Shown here: piece after piece, positions 24,391 through 32,641 of the stretch
Layout of the letters: the number at the start of each line of letters is the position of its first letter
How positions within the stretch are numbered: the stretch's first letter is position 1
Source of the DNA: Sphingobacteriales bacterium
GTDB lineage: Bacteria; Bacteroidota; Bacteroidia; Sphingobacteriales; Sphingobacteriaceae
DNA: 36,089 bases
Assembly (NCBI GenBank): GCA_004293485.1
Contig: RDYW01000051.1
Coordinates: 1 to 36,089 of the forward strand
Reading direction: 5' to 3'
Program-made: the position numbers and the translations under genes
Notes under the pieces: model-generated
What the model was told of the DNA's origin: nothing
The model's database searches: none
Seen by the model: only the letters and a program-made list of their open reading frames with translations

Positions 24391-24504
24391 GGGCGTTTAT
24401 ATACGCTGTACGCTACCTGCTTGCCAGCAGGCAAGTATCTTTTTTCTCCCAAATTTTTGGTGTTTAAAAGGGAGAAAAAAGGATGCCGCTACCATCGTTA
24501 ACGC
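24391..24504 (+). repeat. full copy of MITE-like composite repeat
   Basis: It begins GGGCGTTTAT, holds the palindromic core CCTGCTTGCCAGCAGGCAAG (24416-24435), then an imperfect hairpin of TCTCCC and GGGAGA arms, then AAAAAAGGATGCCGCTACCA, and ends CGTTAACGC. Same order of parts as the minus-strand copy at 8504-8652; the right end matches 96-150. It begins 20 nt after the kinase stop. Confidence 0.75.
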
Positions 24505-24533
24505 ACCTAAAATCGTATTAACTACGTTTAACT

Positions 24534-24577
24534 AACAACAAAAAAGCTCCAAAATTCTTTGGAGCTTTTTTGTTGTT
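24534..24577 (+). terminator. strong hairpin terminator
   Basis: AACAACAAAAAAGCTCCAAA and TTTGGAGCTTTTTTGTTGTT form a 20-bp perfect stem around a 4-nt ATTC loop. The A/T-rich lower arms make it usable in both directions. It separates the sugar-kinase gene and repeat from mutS2. Confidence 0.9.
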
Positions 24578-24660
24578 AAAACAAGTATTAACCAACCAAA
24601 AACACAAATAATTAATAAATTTGTTAAAAAAATAAATCCCAAAGCACAAGCCAATAAAGC

Positions 24661-27024
24661 ATGATCTATCCCGAAAACGCCCTCGAAAAACTAGGCTTTA
24701 CCGAAATAAAACAATTAATAAAAAACCATTGCATTAGCCAAATGGGGCATAACATGGTTGATAAAATTGGGTTTATAAGCAATTACGACCAAATTTTAAA
24801 GTTTTTACAACAAACCGCCGAGTTTAAAAATATTTTAACTTCGCAAGAAGCCCTGCCTATCCAAAGTTTTTATGATATTAAAATACTAGCCGATAAAGCC
24901 CGTGTTGAAGGCGTTTTTTTATCCGAAGACGAATTTTATCAAGTACATACTTCGTTATTAACCGTATTTGCCGTAATTAGCTATTTCGAGCAACGCAAAG
25001 GCGTTTATCCTACCTTAGAAGCCTTATTTGAAAACCTTGCTATCGAAAAAGCCATTCTAAAAAATATCGAAACCGTTATTGATGAAAAAGGAAAAATAAA
25101 ACCCAACGCATCTAAACAATTGGCCGATTTAATAGGCGCAATTGCCAAAGCCGAAAACGAAGCCCGCAAAAAAATAGATCAAATTTATAAAAACGCCCAA
25201 AGCAATAATTGGCTTGCCGATGGAAGCTTAACAGTGCGTGAAGGCCGAATTTGCATCCCACTTTTATCCGAAAACAAACGAAAAATAAAAGGATTTATAC
25301 ACGATGAATCGGCATCAGGGCAAACCGTTTACATAGAACCCGAAGAGGTTTTTAGTTTAAATAACCTGGTGCGTGATTTGGAGTTTGATAAAAGGCGTGA
25401 AATTATACGCATCTTAACCAATCTTACCGATAAACTACGCCCTTATGTGCCTATTTTAATTGCCTATCATTGCTTTTTAACCAAGTTGGATTTTGTGCGG
25501 GCAAAAGCACTTTTTGCCATCGTAATAGCTGCCGAAATGCCCATTTTAAGTAAGCAACCCATCATTAAATTATTTAATGCCCAGCACCCATTATTATTTT
25601 TAGCACATAAAAAAGCGGGCAAACTAGTAGTGCCATTAAATATTTTGATAAACGATGGCAGCCGCATTGTACTTATATCGGGGCCCAATGCGGGCGGTAA
25701 ATCGGTAGCTATGAAAACTATTGGCTTACTGCAAATTATGGTGCAAGCGGGCTTATTAATTCCAGCAGCTTCGCAATCAGAAGTGGGTGTTTTTAAACAG
25801 CTTTTTGCCGATATTGGCGATGACCAATCTATCGAAAGCGACCTAAGTACTTACAGTGCACATTTATCTAAAATGAAACATTTTACCACATTTGCCAATG
25901 ATAAAACCTTGCTACTTATTGATGAATTTGGCACCGGCACCGACCCACTTTTTGGTGGCCCCATTGCCGAAGCAGTGCTTGAAGTAGTAAACAAAAAAAA
26001 AGCTTACGGGGTAATTACCACCCATTACAGCAACCTTAAACTATTTGCCAACAATACCCCAGGGCTCGAAAACGCATCTATGGTTTTTGATAACCTAAAC
26101 CTGCAGCCTATGTACATGCTTGAGATGGGAAAACCAGGCAGTTCTTACGCTTTTGAAATAGCACAAAAAATAGGCTTATCGCAACATATTATCGACCTAG
26201 CCAAAAATAAAATAGGTGTACAGCAACGTAAAATGGATACCATGCTGATTGATTTAGAACGAGATAAAAAAGAAATTATTGATAAAAAAATAAGCCTCGA
26301 TAAACAACAACGCCTTTATAAAGAGCTATTAGAAGCCAACGAAAAACAAAAATTATACTATGCCGAAAATAAACGTAACCTAATTAGAGACGCCAAACTT
26401 GAAGCGCAAACAATTATAAAAAATGCTAATAAACTGGTAGAAAACACCATTGCCGAGATAAAAGAAACCAAAGCCGATAAACAAACTACGCAAACATTAA
26501 GGGCAAACTTATCCGCCGAACTCCGTAACAACGAAATAAAACCCGAAACTGCAAAACCCGCCCCAGCCGAAAATGATTTTAAAGAAGGCGATTGGGTTAA
26601 AATGATTGATACTGGCAATATTGCCCAAGTGCTTGAAGTGGCTAAAAACAATGTAGTGCTGGCTTTTGGCGATTTACGGTCGGTAGTAAAACTTAACCGT
26701 ATACAAAAAATAGCCAACAATGAAGTGCCCAAAGAGGTAAAACGATTTGCCAAAATGGGACATACCGAATCGGCAGCCAGTTTTTCGGTTGAAATAGATT
26801 TACGTGGACAGCGTGGCGATGATGCTATTTACGAACTCGAAAAATATTTTGATAAAGCATTAATGTTTGGTATCTCTAACTTTAAAATTATACATGGCAA
26901 AGGCGATGGTATATTGCGAAAATTAATTAGAAATTATTTAAAAAATTATATACAAGTACAACGCCTCGAAGATGAACACGCCGATAGGGGTGGCGATGGG
27001 ATTACTTATGTTTACCTTGGGTAA
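24661..27024 (+). CDS. mutS2: MutS2 family ATPase/endonuclease
   Basis: A 787-residue MutS2. The N-terminal half has the MutS core/lever helices but no mismatch-recognition domain, which sets it apart from MutS. The ATPase has Walker A GPNAGGKSVAMK (from about 341) and Walker B LLLIDEFGTGTDP (about 419-431), followed by TTHYSNLK. A long charged coiled coil spans about 520-620. The C-terminal Smr nuclease domain (about 710-787) carries IDLRGQRGDDA and the loop HGKGDGILR. MutS2 suppresses recombination in some bacteria and rescues collided ribosomes in others. All key residues are present. Single-gene unit after a strong terminator. Confidence 0.95.
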   Translation: MIYPENALEKLGFTEIKQLIKNHCISQMGHNMVDKIGFISNYDQILKFLQQTAEFKNILTSQEALPIQSFYDIKILADKARVEGVFLSEDEFYQVHTSLLTVFAVISYFEQRKGVYPTLEALFENLAIEKAILKNIETVIDEKGKIKPNASKQLADLIGAIAKAENEARKKIDQIYKNAQSNNWLADGSLTVREGRICIPLLSENKRKIKGFIHDESASGQTVYIEPEEVFSLNNLVRDLEFDKRREIIRILTNLTDKLRPYVPILIAYHCFLTKLDFVRAKALFAIVIAAEMPILSKQPIIKLFNAQHPLLFLAHKKAGKLVVPLNILINDGSRIVLISGPNAGGKSVAMKTIGLLQIMVQAGLLIPAASQSEVGVFKQLFADIGDDQSIESDLSTYSAHLSKMKHFTTFANDKTLLLIDEFGTGTDPLFGGPIAEAVLEVVNKKKAYGVITTHYSNLKLFANNTPGLENASMVFDNLNLQPMYMLEMGKPGSSYAFEIAQKIGLSQHIIDLAKNKIGVQQRKMDTMLIDLERDKKEIIDKKISLDKQQRLYKELLEANEKQKLYYAENKRNLIRDAKLEAQTIIKNANKLVENTIAEIKETKADKQTTQTLRANLSAELRNNEIKPETAKPAPAENDFKEGDWVKMIDTGNIAQVLEVAKNNVVLAFGDLRSVVKLNRIQKIANNEVPKEVKRFAKMGHTESAASFSVEIDLRGQRGDDAIYELEKYFDKALMFGISNFKIIHGKGDGILRKLIRNYLKNYIQVQRLEDEHADRGGDGITYVYLG

Positions 27025-27119
27025 TAATTTAAAAATTATATCCTTACATATTCAAAACTATTTTATATTTTTTTTATGCGTCATTTAAATATTTTAAACT
27101 TAACTTTTGGCAAAATCAA

Positions 27120-28007
27120 TTAATCGCAAACACGTTCGATACTTTGTTTAAACGAAAACATATTATTTATTACCGTTAAGTTGGGCTTATCGGGCAATTG
27201 TAGGTTATGTATAAGTGCCCCAGCAATAAGCAATTTTGTATTGCCCAAGCTTTCTAATATTTTATCAATTAAAGTTAAGGTATCCCAGTTGGGGTTATTT
27301 ACAGTAAGGGCCGTTAAGGCATAGTCGGGTTCAAAATAAGTAGTAGCTTGTTTAAGACTTTCGAAAGGTAAATTTTGCCCCAAATACAATACCTTGTGTC
27401 CGTTAAGTTTAAGTAAGTACTGGGTGTATAATAAACCTACTTGGTGGGTTTCGCTAGGAGGTAAAAAAAGCAAATATTTTTTTTGAAGTACGTTTTTTTT
27501 GTGTTTTAACAATGCATTTTCGGCTATCAAACGTTGTTCAATTTTATGTGTTGCAAAGTGTTCGTGGGCAATATTTATGGCACCTACTTGCCACATAAAG
27601 CCTACTTTTCGCATAAACGGAAAAATAATTGTTTCGATAGTTTGCTGCACTCCTAAAGTTAAAATGCAGTTTTCAAAAATTTCATCAAATTCGGTCTCAT
27701 CCATTTTTAACATCGCGTTTGATAAACTTTGTACCTGAACGTTTACGTTATAATGGTCGAGTTGTAAATTTTTTACAATCTCACACAATTCATTCGAGCT
27801 AAATTCGGCTATTTTACTTATTTTATATCCGTTTTCAATTAATGTCGAAATATTTAAAAATAAACACAAATCATTATCATCGTAATAGCGTATATTGGTA
27901 GGAGTACGCTTGGGGCTAATTATATTGTAGCGTTGTTCCCAAATACGAATTGAGTGAGCCTTTATACCTGTAAGGTTTTCGATATCGCTTATAGAGAAAG
28001 TTTTCAA
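27120..28007 (-). CDS. CarH/LitR-like MerR regulator with B12-binding photosensor domain
   Basis: A 295-residue regulator. Residues 1-70 are a MerR winged helix (FSISDIENLTGIKAHSIRIW, then YYDDNDL). Residues about 90-165 are the helical-bundle domain with the CarH signature W-x9-EH: W139, E149 and H150 in MWQVGAINIAHEH. Residues about 175-290 are a B12-binding Rossmann domain with the lower-ligand motif ETHQVG (E186, H188, G191). In CarH/LitR proteins adenosylcobalamin holds the repressor tetramer on DNA in the dark, and light breaks it. Every residue needed for light sensing that I can check is present. Such regulators control carotenoid, photolyase and folE genes in other bacteria; no carotenoid genes are in view, but the photolyase/pterin cluster is 20 kb away. 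It is divergent from tadA across 103 nt that holds a candidate operator. Confidence 0.88.
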   Translation of the reverse strand: MKTFSISDIENLTGIKAHSIRIWEQRYNIISPKRTPTNIRYYDDNDLCLFLNISTLIENGYKISKIAEFSSNELCEIVKNLQLDHYNVNVQVQSLSNAMLKMDETEFDEIFENCILTLGVQQTIETIIFPFMRKVGFMWQVGAINIAHEHFATHKIEQRLIAENALLKHKKNVLQKKYLLFLPPSETHQVGLLYTQYLLKLNGHKVLYLGQNLPFESLKQATTYFEPDYALTALTVNNPNWDTLTLIDKILESLGNTKLLIAGALIHNLQLPDKPNLTVINNMFSFKQSIERVCD

Positions 28008-28036
28008 ATTATATTAGCTTTTTAATTGATATAAAC

Positions 28037-28066
28037 TTTAACAGTATTATGTATAATTTTGTTTTA
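28037..28066. promoter_or_regulatory. candidate operator overlapping the tadA -7 box
   Basis: TTTAACA (28037-28043) and TGTTTTA (28060-28066) are separated by 16 nt. Each half differs by one base from the perfect inverted pair at 1854-1883, with identical spacing. A TAnnTTTG -7 box (TAATTTTG, 28054-28061) for tadA overlaps it. Autoregulation by the CarH-like protein is a reasonable guess; binding is not shown. Confidence 0.35.
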
Positions 28067-28110
28067 AAAAATATTGCCTCATCTTAATTTAACATTAAAA
28101 TTAAAAAAAC

Positions 28111-28584
28111 ATGAAGTATGTAAACTTCGAAGAACAAATTTTGCCTACCCAACACGATTTTTTTATGCGAGAGGCATTAAAAGAAGCCCATTTGGCTTTT
28201 GAGGCCGATGAAATACCCATAGGTGCCATAATTGTAACTAATGGGCGTATTATAGGTCGCGGGCACAACCTTACCCAACGCTTAAACGATGTTACAGCCC
28301 ATGCCGAAATGCAAGCTTTTACAGCCGCTACCAATTATTTAGGTGCCAAATATTTATTAGATTGTTCGTTATATGTTACCCTCGAACCCTGTATAATGTG
28401 TGCAGGTGCAGCATTTTGGACACAAATTAGCCAAATTGTATTTGGTGCTTATGACCCTCAGCGGGGATTTAAGCGTTTACAAAGCTCAGTTTTACACCCC
28501 AAAACTACCCTAATAGGTGGTGTTTTACAAAACGAATGTAGTGAGCTAATTAAAAGTTTTTTTCAAAAAAAACGAAAATCATAA
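28111..28584 (+). CDS. tadA: tRNA-specific adenosine deaminase
   Basis: A 157-residue zinc deaminase that converts the wobble adenosine A34 of arginine tRNA(ACG) to inosine. The catalytic motif is TAHAEMQAF (zinc histidine plus proton-shuttling Glu), and the zinc cysteines are in PCIMCAGA. The EIPIGAIIV block and the C-terminal GVLQNEC region are typical of TadA and not of guanine deaminase or dCMP deaminase. An internal ATG at residue 19 (FFMREAL) could be the start, but the upstream ATG leaves normal length and is kept. Divergent from the CarH-like gene. Confidence 0.92.
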   Translation: MKYVNFEEQILPTQHDFFMREALKEAHLAFEADEIPIGAIIVTNGRIIGRGHNLTQRLNDVTAHAEMQAFTAATNYLGAKYLLDCSLYVTLEPCIMCAGAAFWTQISQIVFGAYDPQRGFKRLQSSVLHPKTTLIGGVLQNECSELIKSFFQKKRKS

Positions 28585-28616
28585 CATTTAATCAAACATT
28601 TTTAAAAGGCTTAAGT

Positions 28617-28624
28617 TATATTTG
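28617..28624 (+). promoter_or_regulatory. promoter -7 box for sodA
   Basis: TATATTTG fits the Bacteroidota consensus TAnnTTTG, 36 nt before the sodA ATG. No clear TTG at -33. Confidence 0.55.
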
Positions 28625-28660
28625 TACTTCAATTTTTAATCAAAATAATAAAATAATACT

Positions 28661-29269
28661 ATGGCATTTGAACTACCCGCGTTACCCTACGCAACCAACG
28701 CATTAGAACCCTCCATTGATACTGCTACTATGGAAATACACCACAGTAAGCACCACGCAGCTTACGTTACTAATTTAAACAAAGCTCTCGAAGGTAAACA
28801 AGAAGCAAACAACAGTATCGAAGATATTTGTAAAAATATTTCACAATATTCACCTGCTGTACGAAACAATGGGGGAGGGCATTATAACCATTCGCTATTT
28901 TGGTCAATTATGGGTGTAAATGCTGGCGGAAACCCTACAGGCGAACTTGCTATAGCTATTGATGCTGCATTTGGTTCATTCGATAATTTTAAAACCAAAT
29001 TTGCCGAAGCTGGTGCCACACGTTTTGGTTCTGGTTGGGCATGGTTAATTGTAGAGCTCGATGGTAAACTTGCAGTTACAACTACCCCAAACCAAGATAA
29101 CCCTTTAATGGATATTGCCGAAGTAAAAGGTACCCCAATTTTAGGGATGGATGTATGGGAACATGCTTATTACTTAAAATACCAAAACCGCCGCCCCGAT
29201 TATATGGCAGCATTTTTTAATGTGGTAAACTGGGATGCAGTAGCTGCAAAATATGCCCAAGCGATATAA
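28661..29269 (+). CDS. sodA: superoxide dismutase, Fe/Mn family
   Basis: A 202-residue enzyme that turns superoxide into oxygen and hydrogen peroxide. Metal ligands are visible in [13 protein letters not shown] (first His), [13 protein letters not shown] (second His) and [12 protein letters not shown] (Asp and third His). [11 protein letters not shown] together with the late TTPNQDNP, which carries the glutamine typical of manganese enzymes, points to manganese use, though cambialistic behaviour is possible. No signal peptide, so cytoplasmic. It has its own promoter box and terminator. Its presence beside a light-sensing regulator fits photo-oxidative stress, but nothing in the sequence shows shared control. 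Confidence 0.96.
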   Translation: MAFELPALPYATNALEPSIDTATMEIHHSKHHAAYVTNLNKALEGKQEANNSIEDICKNISQYSPAVRNNGGGHYNHSLFWSIMGVNAGGNPTGELAIAIDAAFGSFDNFKTKFAEAGATRFGSGWAWLIVELDGKLAVTTTPNQDNPLMDIAEVKGTPILGMDVWEHAYYLKYQNRRPDYMAAFFNVVNWDAVAAKYAQAI

Positions 29270-29287
29270 AAGCATTTTTTTATTTTC

Positions 29288-29324
29288 AAAAAGTGGTGTA
29301 AGTAACAATATACCACTTTTTTTT
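29288..29324 (+). terminator. terminator after sodA
   Basis: AAAAAGTGGT and ACCACTTTTT form a 10-bp stem with a 14-nt loop, followed by more T. It lies 18 nt after the sodA stop. Confidence 0.75.
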
Positions 29325-29500
29325 CGACTGTATAAAATACTTACCTTTTTATTGTTTTGGTTTTTTTTGAAGGTTTAAAATTTAATATATAAACAACTAA
29401 TTTTAAAAATGTATAAATCAACCTTATAAAGTTACTTTTATAGGAAGAATTGGCAAAAAAGTGATTTTAGCAAGCAACAATTAATAAAAGTTGTAAACTA

Positions 29501-29531
29501 TTGCTAGTTTTAATATTTTAACTTACATTTG
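29501..29531 (+). promoter_or_regulatory. promoter of rpsO
   Basis: A TTG (29501-29503) at -33 and TACATTTG (29524-29531) at -7 are 20 nt apart, the normal layout for the Bacteroidota housekeeping sigma factor. This predicts a leader of about 40 nt before rpsO. The rest of the 308-nt gap between sodA and rpsO, apart from the sodA terminator, shows nothing. Confidence 0.65.
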
Positions 29532-29577
29532 CAATCTTATTAAAAAAAATTATTAACGCTTTAGTATTATTCAGGTA

Positions 29578-29862
29578 ATGTATTTAAGTACAGAAAAAAA
29601 ACAAGAAATTTTTAAACTTCATGGCGAAGTAGAAACCAACACCGGGTCGGCCGAAGGACAAGTAGCTTTATTTACTTACCGCATAGCGCACCTTACCGAG
29701 CATTTGAAAAAAAACAGAAAAGATTTTTCAACCCAATTATCTTTACAAAAACTAGTAGGTAAACGTAGGGCTTTGTTAGCCTACCTATTCAAAAAAGATA
29801 TTATTCGCTACCGTAATATCATAAAAGCCCTAGGTTTAAGAGACATTATAAAATCGATATAG
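29578..29862 (+). CDS. rpsO: 30S ribosomal protein S15
   Basis: A 94-residue S15, which binds the central domain of 16S rRNA early in 30S assembly. The family blocks are TGSAEGQVALFTYRIAHLTEHL, KKNRKDFSTQ and LVGKRRALLAYL. The C-terminal tail (GLRDIIKSI) is a few residues longer than the common 89-residue form. S15 often represses its own translation through its leader in other bacteria; I see no clear fold in the 40-nt leader. pnp, its usual neighbour, is absent. Confidence 0.96.
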   Translation: MYLSTEKKQEIFKLHGEVETNTGSAEGQVALFTYRIAHLTEHLKKNRKDFSTQLSLQKLVGKRRALLAYLFKKDIIRYRNIIKALGLRDIIKSI

Positions 29863-29882
29863 TTTTAATATACAAAAATACT

Positions 29883-29917
29883 AAGCCCGTTACTTAAATG
29901 TTTCGGGCTTTTTTTAT
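29883..29917 (+). terminator. terminator after rpsO
   Basis: AAGCCCG and CGGGCTT pair around a 14-nt loop, followed by a T run, 20 nt after the stop codon. Confidence 0.75.
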
Positions 29918-30083
29918 GAGCAAACAATCCTAAACCTTAAATACCCAATCAACAATTCTAAATATTGGATTTGTTAATAATTATAAAATGTGTACAAATA
30001 AATAATACCACAAGTATAAAAATATAAAATACTATCACTTATTTTTATAAACCAAATAAATGGTTGCTTTAATTTGTAATTTT

Positions 30084-30557
30084 ATGATTTGGAGAAAATT
30101 TAACGGAGAGGTAATAAATACTCCTATTATTGCCGAAGTAGAAGAAACTATTGAAAAAGAAACCTTAGCTGGTAACAAGCTAAAAGTGTGTATAGGTACT
30201 GATTCGCAAGTAAAAGGAGTGGTTACCGATTTTGCAACTGTAATTGTTTTTTTGCGAGAAAAAAAAGGAGGGTTTATGTACATTCACCAAGAAAGTAGTT
30301 CGCAAAAAATGAGCATTAAAGAGCGAATGCTTACCGAGGTACAAAAATCTATCGAATGCGCCTATTCGCTGTGCGATTTATTGGATTTATACGATGTTGA
30401 CCTAGAGGTACATGCAGATATTAATACTAACCCTATGTTTAAATCAAACGCTGCACTCCACGAAGCCATGGGTTATATTTTAAGTATGGGTTTTGTGTTT
30501 AAAGCTAAGCCCGAAGCGTTTGCAAGTTCGTACTGTGCAAATAAAATGGTGCAATAA
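30084..30557 (+). CDS. RNase H-like YkuK family protein (DUF458)
   Basis: About 157 residues. The start is set at the ATG 30084 because relatives begin near IWRKFNGE; an in-frame ATG at 30060 would add eight residues. The fold resembles RNase H: an aspartate in the first strand (VCIGTDSQVKG), a second acidic helix (IECAYSLCDLLDLYD) and DLEVHADINTNP. YkuK-type proteins are conserved but not well characterised; a nuclease or tRNA/RNA-related role is only inferred from the fold. The TAA stop is inside the bidirectional terminator shared with amt. Confidence 0.75.
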   Translation: MIWRKFNGEVINTPIIAEVEETIEKETLAGNKLKVCIGTDSQVKGVVTDFATVIVFLREKKGGFMYIHQESSSQKMSIKERMLTEVQKSIECAYSLCDLLDLYDVDLEVHADINTNPMFKSNAALHEAMGYILSMGFVFKAKPEAFASSYCANKMVQ

Positions 30558-30596
30558 AAAAGGCTGTTCAATTAATCGAACAGCCTTTTTTATTGC
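30551..30596. terminator. bidirectional terminator between ykuK-like gene and amt
   Basis: GCAATAAAAAAGGCTGTTC and GAACAGCCTTTTTTATTGC form a perfect 19-bp stem with an 8-nt loop. The left arm contains the end and stop codon of the + strand gene. T runs exist on both strands, so it can end transcripts from both convergent genes. Confidence 0.92.
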
Positions 30597-30610
30597 ATTG
30601 AAACAAAAAT

Positions 30611-31978
30611 TTATATAGAAATAAACTCCTCTTTGCTCATAACCGAACCTTGCGAATATTTTTCGTTATGTTGCGATTCATCCAATCCTAGTTCTTCATC
30701 GGCCAACGAAACCCTAATAGGATCAATAATATTTATAACTTTAAAAATAAGGTAAGATACAACAAAGCTGTAAGTTACAGCAATGCCCAAAGTTTTAATT
30801 TGTACGATAAAAAAATCTAAATTCCCATAAAACCAGCCATCGTTACCTACTCCGTTTACCATTTTGGTGGCAAAAATACCCGTCATAATTACACCTACCA
30901 TACCACCTAAACCGTGGCAAGGGAAAACATCTAAAGTATCATCTAAGCTTGTTTTATGCTTTAAAGTTACTGCTAGGTTTGAAATAACTGCGGCCACTAC
31001 ACCTATAAAAATACTTTGTGGTATAGCTACAAACCCTGCTGCTGGAGTAATAGCTACTAAACCCACAACGGCACCTATACAAAAACCTACTACCGAAGGT
31101 TTTTTACCACGCATTACATCAAAAAACATCCACGATAAACCTGCAGCCGCTGCCGCAGTATTTGTGGTAGAAAATGCCGAAACCGCTAAACCATTGGCAC
31201 CCAAAGCCGAACCAGCATTAAAGCCAAACCAACCAAACCACAGTAAGCCTGTACCTATTAATACATAAGGGATATTGGCTGGCGGAATTTCGCGGTTTTC
31301 GATATGTACTTTACGGCGTTTTAATACCATGGCACCAGCCAAAGCAGCCATACCAGCCGAAATATGTACTACTGTACCACCAGCAAAATCTAAAGCCCCC
31401 ATTTTAAATAAAAATCCTTCGGGGTGCCATGTCCAGTGTGCCAAAGGGGCATATACCAATAAGCTAAAAAATACAATAAATAAAATGTAAGATGTAAATT
31501 TAATACGCTCTGCCACGGCACCTACTACTAGGCCTGGCGTAATAATGGCAAACATTAATTGGTACATCGAAAACAACGACCGAGGGATGGTTGGAGCAAG
31601 CCCCCATGGCTCGGCCGAAGCTACATCTTTAAAAAATAAATGTGTAAAAGGGTTACCTATAAACCCGTTTATCGATTCGCCAAAACAAAGGCTATATCCT
31701 ACTATTACCCATAATACACTTACCACTCCTGCGGCAGCTACACTTTTTATCATGGTAGAAATTACATTTTTACGGTGTACCATACCCCCATAAAAAAAAG
31801 CTAAACCTGGGGTCATAATAAAAACTAAGGCGGTAGCTACCAATATCCAAGTAACATCGGCAGGGTTATACTTAGTTTCATTGGCAAAGTTGGGTAAAGT
31901 AGGTACAAATATTGCAAATACAGCAACAATTACTAATATTCCGAACGGAATAATTCTTTTTAAAGAAAGTGTTTTCAT
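30611..31978 (-). CDS. amt: ammonium transporter (Amt/Rh family)
   Basis: A polytopic inner-membrane protein of about 455 residues with 11-12 hydrophobic helices. It takes up ammonium. The pore's twin histidines are in DFAGGTVVHISAG and in FPCHGLGGMVGV; the signature ALVFIMTPGLAFFYGGMV is near the N-terminus. The cytoplasmic C-terminal tail (DEELGLDESQHNEKYS) carries the conserved region that normally contacts GlnK. The start is placed at the ATG 31978 (MKTLSLKRIIP), since the in-frame upstream extension to 32065 is unlike family N-termini. No glnK is adjacent, which is unusual for bacteria but common in Bacteroidota. Divergent from the SRPBCC gene across 115 nt. Confidence 0.94.
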   Translation of the reverse strand: MKTLSLKRIIPFGILVIVAVFAIFVPTLPNFANETKYNPADVTWILVATALVFIMTPGLAFFYGGMVHRKNVISTMIKSVAAAGVVSVLWVIVGYSLCFGESINGFIGNPFTHLFFKDVASAEPWGLAPTIPRSLFSMYQLMFAIITPGLVVGAVAERIKFTSYILFIVFFSLLVYAPLAHWTWHPEGFLFKMGALDFAGGTVVHISAGMAALAGAMVLKRRKVHIENREIPPANIPYVLIGTGLLWFGWFGFNAGSALGANGLAVSAFSTTNTAAAAAGLSWMFFDVMRGKKPSVVGFCIGAVVGLVAITPAAGFVAIPQSIFIGVVAAVISNLAVTLKHKTSLDDTLDVFPCHGLGGMVGVIMTGIFATKMVNGVGNDGWFYGNLDFFIVQIKTLGIAVTYSFVVSYLIFKVINIIDPIRVSLADEELGLDESQHNEKYSQGSVMSKEEFISI

Positions 31979-32093
31979 TTTAAAATTTGGATTATTATTT
32001 GGATTAATGGTATAAAAGTAAAATAATATATCTATAAATTGAAAATACTTTGATATAAATAACACAATGGTGTATGAAAATTGTTAATAATGA

Positions 32094-32564
32094 ATGAAAA
32101 CTTATACTAAACTATTCGAACAAAAATTACCCATAACCCTGCCTCAGGCTTGGGATTTTTTTTCTTCACCTTTAAACTTATCTAAAATTACTCCCCAATC
32201 AATGAATTTTGTAATTACATCTGATTATACCGAAGATACTAAAATGTATGCTGGTATGATTATAACTTACAAAGTTTCGCCCTTATGGGGGATTAAAATG
32301 AATTGGATGACCGAAATTACACATGTAAAACCTGGCGAATATTTTATTGACGAACAACGCTTCGGTCCTTTTGCAATATGGCATCACGAGCATCACTTTA
32401 AAGCCATTGATGGTGGTGTATTAATGACTGATAAACTGATTTATGGGGTACCTTTCGGGATTATTGGGCAAATAGCAAACGCTGTTGTGGTAGAAAACCA
32501 AACCAACGAAATATTTAACTATCGCGAAAAAGCGGTAGAACAAATGTTTGGGGTATTGCGTTAG
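32094..32564 (+). CDS. SRPBCC (START/Bet v1-like) family protein
   Basis: A 156-residue protein with the helix-grip fold of the SRPBCC superfamily, which binds hydrophobic ligands in a central cavity. Visible blocks are LPITLPQAWDFFSSPLNLSK at the start, then ITPQSMNF, EITHVKPGEYFIDEQRFGPF and WHHEHHFK. The many histidines in IWHHEHHFK are a notable feature. No signal peptide, so cytoplasmic. The ligand is unknown. Proteins of this type recur in photolyase/light-regulated gene sets of other bacteria, which makes it a possible outlying member of the light module; that is inference. Short leader, own promoter, terminator at 32587. Confidence 0.8.
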   Translation: MKTYTKLFEQKLPITLPQAWDFFSSPLNLSKITPQSMNFVITSDYTEDTKMYAGMIITYKVSPLWGIKMNWMTEITHVKPGEYFIDEQRFGPFAIWHHEHHFKAIDGGVLMTDKLIYGVPFGIIGQIANAVVVENQTNEIFNYREKAVEQMFGVLR

Positions 32565-32586
32565 GATGTTAGATTTTGATAAAAAC

Positions 32587-32623
32587 AAAAAAACCTCGAC
32601 ATTTTTTAGTCGAGGTTTTTTTT
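32587..32623. terminator. bidirectional terminator between SRPBCC gene and TonB receptor gene
   Basis: AAAAAAACCTCGAC and GTCGAGGTTTTTTT form a 14-bp stem around an 8-nt loop with A and T runs outside. It lies between convergent genes and can serve both. Confidence 0.9.
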
Positions 32624-32641
32624 ATTAACAAAAATGTATAC

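Noticed and set aside
26358-26753. 131-codon minus-strand frame inside mutS2
   Set aside because: Antisense shadow of the conserved MutS2 coding frame.
27120-29269. Carotenoid cluster under the CarH-like regulator
   Set aside because: No crtB, crtI or other carotenoid gene is in the window; neighbours are tadA and sodA.
29270-29577. Small RNA or tRNA gene between sodA and rpsO
   Set aside because: Only a terminator and a promoter are visible; no cloverleaf or conserved RNA sequence was found.
30864-31268. 134-codon plus-strand frame inside amt
   Set aside because: Antisense to transmembrane helices with the pore histidine; proline/lysine-rich composition is an artefact.
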